A DNA stretch of 11,999 nt, from positions 1 to 11,999 of the forward strand of contig JAEDIG010000073.1 of NCBI GenBank assembly GCA_016292545.1. Reading direction: 5' to 3'. The stretch is from Bacteroidaceae bacterium. GTDB taxonomy: Bacteria > Bacteroidota > Bacteroidia > Bacteroidales > Bacteroidaceae. This document shows positions 7,068 through 11,999 of the stretch, piece after piece; the stretch's first letter is position 1; every line of letters begins with the position of its first letter. Position numbers and translations under genes: made by a program. Under the pieces are notes generated by a model. That model was not told the origin of the DNA. It saw only the letters and a program-made list of their open reading frames with translations, and ran no database searches.

Positions 7068-7154
7068 ATCCCCTTCTGCCCGTCTGTTATGAAAAGAACT
7101 TGGATAAAGGATTTCATTTCTTGTGCAGTGCTCTCGTGCTTTCGTTTTTTTAAT

Positions 7155-7183
7155 GAATGGCTATCCCTCCCGGACCGCCATTC
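7155..7183 (-). repeat. 7-bp inverted repeat next to the candidate lysis promoter
   Basis: GAATGGC (7155-7161) and GCCATTC (7177-7183) pair perfectly around a 15-base GC-rich loop. It lies immediately downstream of the candidate -7 box at 7185-7192, where transcription would start, so it could be a 5'-end RNA hairpin or an operator. On the - strand it is followed by a run of A, not T, so it is not a standard terminator. Confidence 0.45.
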
Positions 7184-7184
7184 T

Positions 7185-7217
7185 GAAACTTACATTAAGA
7201 ATTACTGTCATTACAAA
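7185..7217 (-). promoter_or_regulatory. Candidate promoter for the lysis and tail block
   Basis: On the - strand TTTG (7217-7214) is followed after 21 bases by TAAGTTTC (7192-7185), which matches TAnnTTTG except for the last base. The 21-base spacing equals that of the leftward promoter at 9384-9416. It would start RNA near 7178, leaving a leader of roughly 175 bases before the amidase. The imperfect -7 box makes this a moderate call. Confidence 0.35.
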
Positions 7218-7299
7218 TTCAGATCATGGCACTGCTATTCTCCCGAACCGCATTGCTTACTATTATTAACTAACTCATGAAAACACTGTAAATATCTCA

Positions 7300-8364
7300 T
7301 CACGCCTCGTATCCGCTCATGATCACCACACCGGCATCCTGTTTCTTCGGCATGGCAATGAAGTAGTGCCGGAAGTTGACCTCGTTCTGCTGGTACTCGG
7401 GGTTTCCCTGCGCGTCCTTGTAATACATCTTGGTACTACCAGTGGCCTTGAACACACGGGGTGCGTAGAAGGCAAAGGAGCATGGGAACTCTCCCGTGCT
7501 GGCCGTTGCGTCCACGGCCTTCTTTTGCCCTGCTGTGGTGTAGAGTGGCGTGCATGCATATTCATACACCTGGAAACCGTAGAGCATACCCACACGACCG
7601 GTGTTCCTGTCTATGTTATACTGCTCGCGGAACGTCTGACTGGTCAGCAGCAGGTCGTTCACGTGGTCGGGGCACAGCACGAGCCTTCTGTCACCGGCGG
7701 GCACATGCAGCGCATCCATCTTTCGCTTCAGGTTCACCAGGTCGGCCACGGTCAGCGCCTTTCTTCCTGTAGCTTCGTCCTTGGCTCCGGTGGTCGATAT
7801 GACGGGAGTGGACGCTGTGTCCTCCTGTGCACACAGGCTGTGGGCCGCTTTCTTGAACTTGGCATCGCTGATGGCATTGCCGTGGCTCTCCTTTACGCGG
7901 GCCATCTTGTCGTAGCTCAGGGCATACAGCTCATCATCGGTCACAGGGGTTACCTTGCTCTGGAACTTGTCCAGTTTGATGGCAATATCCTTGTCTTCCA
8001 GTGCCTGCTTTGGAATGGGGTAGGTGGTGTTGTTGATAAGCACATCGGGGTCCACACCCACTTCCACCAGATGAATCACGTCATTATTCACAATGCTGCT
8101 CTGGTCTGGTATGCCGTCCAGCCAGCTGCCTTCAAGGCCGCTTCGGAGCTTCTTCACCAGTTCGCCCGTCCACACCTCGGTGAGCACACCGGCCATCATC
8201 ATGCCGTTTCCGTGCATCATCCCGCTGAGCAATACGCCCAGCACCATGCCTGCACCTGCTCCCACCATCGGTGTAGCGCCCACCACGCTTGCTATCACTG
8301 CGCCCACCAGGGCGTTCAACATGAGCGCCACAAAGGCACTCAGAATCGTGTCAATCGTCTTCAT
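7300..8364 (-). CDS. Major capsid protein (HK97-like) with hydrophobic N-terminal segment
   Basis: A 354-residue protein placed directly after the protease-scaffold gene (22-base gap, A-rich leader ACAAAAAAATACAG). Residues ~63 onward (TEVWTGELVKKLRSGLEGSW, then NNDVIHLVEVGVDPDVLINN) look like the N-arm and first strands of an HK97-fold capsid protein; the middle has LYALSYDKMARVKESH and the C-terminal part LVLCPDHVNDLLL and VGMLYGFQVYEYA, as in many Bacteroidales phage capsid proteins. Residues ~7-60 are unusual: Gly/Ala/Val/Met-rich and uncharged (VALMLNALVGAVIASVVGA, then GMVLGVLLSGMMHGNGMMM). They occupy the place of a delta domain, which in HK97 is cleaved by the protease encoded upstream. 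Capsid identity comes from position and overall pattern; fate of the N-terminus is unknown. Confidence 0.85.
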   Translation of the reverse strand: MKTIDTILSAFVALMLNALVGAVIASVVGATPMVGAGAGMVLGVLLSGMMHGNGMMMAGVLTEVWTGELVKKLRSGLEGSWLDGIPDQSSIVNNDVIHLVEVGVDPDVLINNTTYPIPKQALEDKDIAIKLDKFQSKVTPVTDDELYALSYDKMARVKESHGNAISDAKFKKAAHSLCAQEDTASTPVISTTGAKDEATGRKALTVADLVNLKRKMDALHVPAGDRRLVLCPDHVNDLLLTSQTFREQYNIDRNTGRVGMLYGFQVYEYACTPLYTTAGQKKAVDATASTGEFPCSFAFYAPRVFKATGSTKMYYKDAQGNPEYQQNEVNFRHYFIAMPKKQDAGVVIMSGYEA

Positions 8365-8386
8365 TGCTTTCTTCTGTATTTTTTTG

Positions 8387-8851
8387 TTAGTCGTTGATTT
8401 CGGGTTTCATGCCATACTCGGCCTGATACAGCCGCTCGTATTCAGGGCGGTTTTCAGCGCGCAGGGCCATCAGCTCTGAGGCGGGCACATCGCTCAGCTT
8501 CTTCCATTCCTGTGCGGCTCCTGCGGAATGGCCTGCCTGGATGATGCTACTCAAACGGACCACCTGCTGATTCTTCACCTTCATGGCGGAGAGCATCTGA
8601 TGCGCGGCTTCATAGCCGGCTGCCTTGCATGCCTTCAGCAGATCGTCTTTCCTGCCGGTGTCCACAAGGCCGTTGGCAATCATCTGGTCCACCATGTCGC
8701 CGATCATGCGCATCTCGGCCTCCTGCTGTTGCTGACGCATCTGCACCAGCTGTGCCTCCGTTGCCTTCAGTTCATTCAGGCGGTTCATCGCCTGCTCCTC
8801 GGTGGCTCCTTCCTGGAGCCCCAGTGTCTTGTTCAGTTCTTTCAGTTCCAT
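8387..8851 (-). CDS. Candidate internally started scaffold protein
   Basis: In-frame ATG at 8851 (MELKELNKTLGLQEG) would make the last 154 residues of the protease gene as a separate protein. It begins exactly after the Asn/Pro-rich linker and is preceded by AACAACAAAAAT, the same kind of A-rich leader seen before the capsid and tail tube genes. Lambda C/Nu3 is the known precedent for protease and scaffold sharing a reading frame by internal start. This is inference from position and leader. Confidence 0.45.
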   Translation of the reverse strand: MELKELNKTLGLQEGATEEQAMNRLNELKATEAQLVQMRQQQQEAEMRMIGDMVDQMIANGLVDTGRKDDLLKACKAAGYEAAHQMLSAMKVKNQQVVRLSSIIQAGHSAGAAQEWKKLSDVPASELMALRAENRPEYERLYQAEYGMKPEIND

Positions 8852-9346
8852 ATTTTTGTTGTTTGGGGTATTGTCTGTCTGTGTCTGTAGCGAGGATAGC
8901 ATGGGGAGGTTATCCGCACTCATGTCTCTACCGTCCATTCTGAGAACCAGGCTGTCGTCATTTGCGCCTATGTCCACCACGCTCACTTCATACAGGCGGC
9001 TTCTTGTAATGGTGGGTCGCGTCTGGCCCTGCAACAGGACGGAGGGGTCCTCGCTCATCTCTCGGACGATAAGGCCTGCACTCACCATCCTCAGGCTCCC
9101 TGCCTCGTACTGCTTCTTGCATCGCTGGCTCAGTTCTGTCACTTCATCAAAGACCATCTCGCCCACAATGTCATCGCCTTCCTTCGCAACGTTCTGCATG
9201 TAGCCTATCACCTGTCCGCGCTCGTGCATGTACAGCAGCACGGGATTCTTCTTGTATTGCTCCAGGTCTACGCCCTCTGTCAGGATGCGTGTGCCGTGTT
9301 GGTTCAGGATGCTGTTGCTTATCCTCACTTTCTTGCATTGTGCCAT
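8387..9346 (-). CDS. Prohead protease fused to scaffold-like domain
   Basis: A 319-residue protein. Residues ~1-150 are an HK97-type prohead protease: LLYMHERGQVIG with His41, GSLRMVSAGLIV with Ser89, and RLYEVSVVDIGAND with Glu120/Asp125 close to the usual third catalytic position. A flexible linker at ~150-165 (QTQTDNTPNNKN) leads to ~166-319, a coiled-coil, Gln/Met/Ala-rich domain expected of a scaffold. The protease would mature the capsid, and the C-terminal part would guide shell assembly and then be digested. An internal Met166 (ATG 8851) has an A-rich leader and could yield free scaffold. The gene is first in the leftward operon, with AAAGGAACGCAAAG before ATG 9346 and a promoter at 9384-9416. 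Confidence 0.9.
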   Translation of the reverse strand: MAQCKKVRISNSILNQHGTRILTEGVDLEQYKKNPVLLYMHERGQVIGYMQNVAKEGDDIVGEMVFDEVTELSQRCKKQYEAGSLRMVSAGLIVREMSEDPSVLLQGQTRPTITRSRLYEVSVVDIGANDDSLVLRMDGRDMSADNLPMLSSLQTQTDNTPNNKNMELKELNKTLGLQEGATEEQAMNRLNELKATEAQLVQMRQQQQEAEMRMIGDMVDQMIANGLVDTGRKDDLLKACKAAGYEAAHQMLSAMKVKNQQVVRLSSIIQAGHSAGAAQEWKKLSDVPASELMALRAENRPEYERLYQAEYGMKPEIND

Positions 9347-9383
9347 CTTTGCGTTCCTTTCGTTTTTTTTTATTTGTACAATG

Positions 9384-9416
9384 CAAAGTTACATGCTTTA
9401 TCCTTTACATTCCAAA
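9384..9416 (-). promoter_or_regulatory. Leftward late promoter for protease and capsid
   Basis: On the - strand TTTG (9416-9413) is followed after 21 bases by TAACTTTG (9391-9384), an exact match to the Bacteroidetes -33/-7 signature TTTG/TAnnTTTG. Transcription would begin near 9377, about 30 bases before the protease ATG. The -7 box continues as CATTGTA, identical to the rightward promoter. Confidence 0.65.
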
Positions 9417-9465
9417 AAGTTATGCAACGGTTACACATTTCTGTGAAACGGCTGCATAGCTTTTT
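9414..9465. repeat. 52-bp imperfect palindrome between divergent promoters
   Basis: Aligning the top strand 9414-9439 with the reverse complement of 9440-9465 gives 20 identical bases of 26. Matching blocks from the outside in are AAAAAG, TATGCA, GTT and CACA around a non-matching centre. It lies between the -33 elements of the two divergent promoters, where a dimeric or tetrameric regulator could act on both. Being next to the small terminase gene, it could instead be a packaging or terminase-binding site. Symmetry is seen; function is inferred. Confidence 0.6.
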
Positions 9466-9467
9466 CA

Positions 9468-9495
9468 TTGGTCTCCATTTCTTGCCTTACTTTTG
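9468..9495 (+). promoter_or_regulatory. Rightward late promoter for terminase genes
   Basis: TACTTTTG (9488-9495) matches TAnnTTTG exactly and continues as CATTGTA. A TTG at 9468-9470 lies 17 bases upstream, a shorter gap than in the leftward promoter, so the -33 element is weak. Transcription would start near 9502, about 20 bases before ATG 9521. Confidence 0.5.
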
Positions 9496-9520
9496 CATTG
9501 TATTTCAAAATTTATACAGT

Positions 9521-9991
9521 ATGACAAAGCAGGAAACAGAGAAAAAGAAGTCGCTGGCACGTTCACTCTATATGGCCGGCATGGAACAGACGGAAATTGC
9601 AGAGAAGGTCGACGTGAGCCGCGTCACCGTCTCAAAGTGGGCCAACCAGGAGGGCTGGAAGGAGGCGCGTGCCGCCAAGAGTGTCACACGGCCCGAACTC
9701 GTTAACAAGCTGCTCCTCACCATCGACACACTCATCACACAGGTCAACCAGAGCGAGGACCCCAACCTGATTGCCGGGCTGGGCGACAAGCTGGCCAAGC
9801 TTAGCAGTGTCATCGAAAAACTCGACAAGAAGGCAAACGTGGTGGATGCCATCGAGGTGTTCATGGCTTTCAGCAAATGGATAGAGTACCGATCCACAAT
9901 CGACCCGGAGCTCACGCCGGAGCTCATCAAGACCATCAACCGCTACCAGGACATCTACATCACCGAACAAATGGGAAAGACCCTAGGATAG
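9521..9991 (+). CDS. Terminase small subunit
   Basis: A 156-residue protein that would recognise the packaging start on phage DNA and recruit the large terminase. Residues ~21-41 (MEQTEIAEKVDVSRVTVSKW) form a helix-turn-helix followed by ANQEGWKEAR, the pattern found in small terminases of the gpP/DUF1804-like type; the rest is helical (VNKLLLTIDTLI, then DKLAKLSSVIEKLDKK) and would form the oligomer. The frame is open to ATG 9224, but that part overlaps the protease gene and both promoters; ATG 9521 lies just after a TAnnTTTG promoter and starts with a typical basic N-terminus (MTKQETEKKKSLARSL). The gene ends 3 bases before the large terminase, confirming pairing. An HTH regulator is a weaker alternative. 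Confidence 0.85.
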   Translation: MTKQETEKKKSLARSLYMAGMEQTEIAEKVDVSRVTVSKWANQEGWKEARAAKSVTRPELVNKLLLTIDTLITQVNQSEDPNLIAGLGDKLAKLSSVIEKLDKKANVVDAIEVFMAFSKWIEYRSTIDPELTPELIKTINRYQDIYITEQMGKTLG

Positions 9992-9994
9992 GAC

Positions 9995-11554
9995 ATGGCT
10001 ACACTCAGCGAAAGGAAACAGGCACTGGAACTGTGGCACGAGCACTGCAAGCGCATACAGTCCATTACCGACACGGCACTAATGGCCAACGAAACACCGG
10101 AGGCCAGGCAGCGGCGTATATCACGGCTGCAAGCCAACTATGCAGCCTTCTGTGAGTACTATTTCCCGCATTTCCTCACGCTGCGCGACAAGACTACAGG
10201 CGAGGCCGTCCGCACCATCCACAACGCACCGTTCCACAACCGCGCCGCAGAAACCATACGAAAGACACCCAACCTGAAGGCGGTGTTCATGTGGCCGCGC
10301 GGTCATGCCAAGAGCACCCACATGGATGTATTCGTCCCTCTGTGGCTCATGTTCCAGAAGAAAAGGCTCATAAGCTTCATGGTGGTTGTGGGGAAGAGTG
10401 AGGATAGCGCAAACCGGCTGTTGGGCGACATCCAGGCGGAACTCACCAGCAACCAGCGCATCATTGCCGACTTCGGGGAGCAGCGGAGCAACCAGTCGTG
10501 GACCGAAGGGGAATTCAAGACATCATCCGGCGTGAAGTTCCTGGCCGTCGGACGCGGACAGTCACCACGTGGACTGAGGGACCGGGAGGCCCGACCCGAC
10601 TACATCGTCATCGACGACCTCGACGACGACGAGCTGTGCCGCAACGAAAAGCGTGTCCACGACATCACCGACTGGGTGAAGGAGGCGCTATTCGGAGCAC
10701 TCGACGTTGGGCGCGGCCGGTTCCTGATGGTAGGAAACCTCATCAGCAAGAACTCCGTGCTCTACAACATCGCACACACCAGCGGTGTCATCCTGTCCAA
10801 GGTAACGGCGATTGACAAGCAAGGTAATCCCACATGGTCCGAGAAATGGACACGGGAGGAGGCGGAGCAATACCGCGAATTCGTGGGATACCGTGCATGG
10901 GAGAAGGAGATGATGCACAACCCCATCACCGACGGAACCATCTTCCGGGCGCAATGGATCAGATGGAAGCGGATGCCTTCTCTCAAACGCTACGACATGC
11001 TGGTGTGTTACACCGACCCAAGCTTCAAAAGCACCACGGCAAACGATTACAAGGCGTGCCGCCTGTGGGGGAAGATAGGTACTGAGCTGCATCTCATCGA
11101 CACTTTTGTCCGTCAGGCCACTGTGGGAGAAATGGTCCGCTGGCTCTATGACCTCTATGAGCGCACACGCGACAAGGTGGCCATCCAGTTCTGGATGGAA
11201 GCGAACTTCATGCAGGACATCATCATGGACGAATTTGCCAGCGAGGGACGTTCGCGGGGCTATCAGTTGCCCATCATGCCCGACAAGCGGAAGAAGCCCG
11301 ACAAACTACAGCGCATCGAGGCGGTTAGCCCGCTATGGGAACGCGGGTTTGTCTACTACAACGAAGCCAAACGTGAAGACCCTGATATGCAGGCGGGAAT
11401 CGAGCAGACACTGGCACTGGAACATGGATCGCGCGCCCACGATGATGCGCCGGATGCAGACGAAGGTGCCATCTGGATGCTCCAGCGGGCATCGCGTCGC
11501 ATGGAGCATCCCCCCATATTCTCACCAAGACCTACGCCGAGGGGCGACTGGTAG
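9995..11554 (+). CDS. Terminase large subunit (packaging ATPase/nuclease)
   Basis: A 519-residue motor protein that pumps DNA into proheads and cuts it. The ATPase half shows a Walker A variant WPRGHAKST (100-108), Walker B YIVIDDLDDDE (203-213) and a coupling-motif-like FLMVGN (243-248). The RNase H-like nuclease half shows CYTDPSFKS with Asp341, QFWMEANF with Glu402, and AHDDAPDADEGA with acidic residues at 483-490, the expected three metal-binding sites. Length is in the usual 450-600 range. The RGQSPRGLRDREARPDYIVIDD neighbourhood is like Mu gp28-type terminases, which fits the DUF1320 gene that follows. ATG 9995 is 3 bases after the small-terminase stop with AGGATAGGAC upstream, so coupling is likely. 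The protein looks intact. Confidence 0.95.
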   Translation: MATLSERKQALELWHEHCKRIQSITDTALMANETPEARQRRISRLQANYAAFCEYYFPHFLTLRDKTTGEAVRTIHNAPFHNRAAETIRKTPNLKAVFMWPRGHAKSTHMDVFVPLWLMFQKKRLISFMVVVGKSEDSANRLLGDIQAELTSNQRIIADFGEQRSNQSWTEGEFKTSSGVKFLAVGRGQSPRGLRDREARPDYIVIDDLDDDELCRNEKRVHDITDWVKEALFGALDVGRGRFLMVGNLISKNSVLYNIAHTSGVILSKVTAIDKQGNPTWSEKWTREEAEQYREFVGYRAWEKEMMHNPITDGTIFRAQWIRWKRMPSLKRYDMLVCYTDPSFKSTTANDYKACRLWGKIGTELHLIDTFVRQATVGEMVRWLYDLYERTRDKVAIQFWMEANFMQDIIMDEFASEGRSRGYQLPIMPDKRKKPDKLQRIEAVSPLWERGFVYYNEAKREDPDMQAGIEQTLALEHGSRAHDDAPDADEGAIWMLQRASRRMEHPPIFSPRPTPRGDW

Positions 11555-11605
11555 AACGCCGTTCAAACTATATTCAAACCGTATTTATATTTATATGTAA
11601 AGGAC

Positions 11606-11999
11606 ATGAAATTAACGGAACAGGATTACAGGGTAGTCATCGGAGAGGCCGCCCTCAAGATTATAAGCCAGGCAAGCGAAGACATACGCACGCGGGCCGA
11701 ACAGGAGGCTATGAGCGAGATAGCAGGCTATCTGCGCCCGAAGTACGACGTGGATGCCATCTTCTCCGAAGAGGGAACCGATGGGGCAGACCCCTATCTG
11801 GTCATGGTCATTGCCGATGTGGCGCTCTACCACATGGTGTCTTCCATGCCGCAGAAGATGGGCTCCGAGGTGAGAAAGGAACGTTATGAAAATGCCACCC
11901 GCTGGCTCCAGGGTGTGGCCGCCGGAAAGATTGTGCCCAACCTTCCGCTTGCAGTGGACAGCGAGGGGAACCCGTCCGGCACAGACACCTCCTGGAACG
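11606..11999 (+). CDS. DUF1320 (Mu gp36-like) head-completion protein, partial
   Basis: ATG at 11606 opens a frame (MKLTEQDYRVVIGEAALKI) that runs for 131 codons off the right edge. The pattern of N-terminal helix, GYLRPKYDVDAIF, ALYHMVSS, and KERYENATRWLQGVAAGKI is characteristic of DUF1320/Mu gp36-like proteins, small head-tail connector proteins. The match of the final motif, 'ERY.NA..WL..VA.GKI', is strong. AAAGGAC lies directly before the ATG. The gene starts 51 bases after the large terminase stop; the spacer is AT-rich (TATTTATATTTATATG) without a recognisable promoter. In Mu this gene follows the capsid gene, whereas here it follows the terminase on the opposite arm. Only a short C-terminal part should be missing. 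Confidence 0.82.
   Translation, partial: MKLTEQDYRVVIGEAALKIISQASEDIRTRAEQEAMSEIAGYLRPKYDVDAIFSEEGTDGADPYLVMVIADVALYHMVSSMPQKMGSEVRKERYENATRWLQGVAAGKIVPNLPLAVDSEGNPSGTDTSWN

Larger units (their letters stand above)
7002..7299. other. Non-coding leader between capsid and amidase genes
   Basis: About 300 bases without a convincing gene, more AT-rich than its neighbours. It holds a candidate leftward promoter (7185-7217) and two inverted repeats (7155-7183 and 7031-7067), all upstream of the amidase. Short ORFs exist on both strands but lack support. I see no terminator hairpin with a T-run after the capsid gene and no tRNA. Confidence 0.6.

Noticed and set aside
7155..7183. Possible rho-independent terminator after the capsid gene
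   Set aside because: The stem is real, but on the - strand it is followed by A-runs and not by T-runs.
7089..7280. 63-codon + strand ORF in the capsid-amidase gap (MKRTWIKDFISC)
   Set aside because: No promoter or ribosome site, no clear membrane helix, unusual content of Cys, His and Trp, and it lies over the candidate lysis promoter and hairpin.
7235..7300. 21-codon - strand ORF overlapping the capsid stop (TGATG, MRYLQCFHE)
   Set aside because: The stop-start overlap is attractive, but the peptide is very short, AT-rich and shows no recognisable feature.
7366..8397. 343-codon + strand ORF across the capsid gene
   Set aside because: Antisense to the well-supported capsid gene; composition dominated by His, Val and Gly without domain pattern.
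9224..9520. N-terminal extension of the small terminase frame
   Set aside because: It is antisense to the protease start and runs through both promoters and the palindrome; its residues look like random translation.
1..11999. CRISPR array, tRNA, insertion sequence, attachment site or diversity-generating repeat
   Set aside because: I looked for regularly spaced repeats, cloverleaf patterns, transposase motifs and paired variable/template repeats and saw none; the window is nearly all phage late genes.

Overview
The window is the late (virion and lysis) part of a tailed bacteriophage or prophage whose host is most likely in the Bacteroidales. The taxonomic guess rests on three things seen in the DNA: upstream boxes of the form TAnnTTTG, the Bacteroidetes housekeeping promoter signature; A-rich leaders instead of strong Shine-Dalgarno sites before several genes; and protein types typical of gut Bacteroidales phages. 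Head genes resemble Mu-like families (DUF1320/gp36-like protein, Mu-type terminases). The tail looks siphovirus-like: one tube protein, two chaperone frames and a tape measure, with no sheath gene. No transposase, integrase or repressor lies inside the window, so the lifestyle is not shown directly.

Layout: two divergent arms start from an AT-rich hub at about 9347-9520. Rightwards (+ strand) run the small terminase (9521-9991), the large terminase (9995-11554) and a DUF1320 head-completion protein cut by the window end (11606-11999). Leftwards (- strand) run a prohead protease fused to a scaffold-like domain (8387-9346) and the major capsid protein (7300-8364). After a non-coding leader of about 300 bases comes a lysis block: amidase (6561-7001), a membrane coiled-coil protein (6099-6533) and an overlapping lipoprotein with a C-terminal membrane segment (5774-6331). 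The tail module follows: tail tube (5274-5738), G-like chaperone (4956-5255), T-like chaperone (4597-4911) reached by a predicted -1 frameshift on a run of nine A, a 975-residue tape measure (1453-4380), and a tail hub/baseplate-type protein cut by the left edge (1-1448).

One small gene breaks the pattern: a 58-residue single-pass membrane protein on the + strand (4424-4600), in a gap of the - strand tail operon, lower in GC and with its own TAnnTTTG box. It looks like a 'moron', i.e. a cargo gene expressed apart from the late operon.

The points most worth a second look are the divergent hub (two promoters sharing an 11-base box around a 52-bp imperfect palindrome), the moron, the lysis pair with u-spanin-like topology, the frameshift site, and the hydrophobic N-terminus of the capsid protein. 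Function calls come from reading translated sequence and recalled family motifs; no database search was run.
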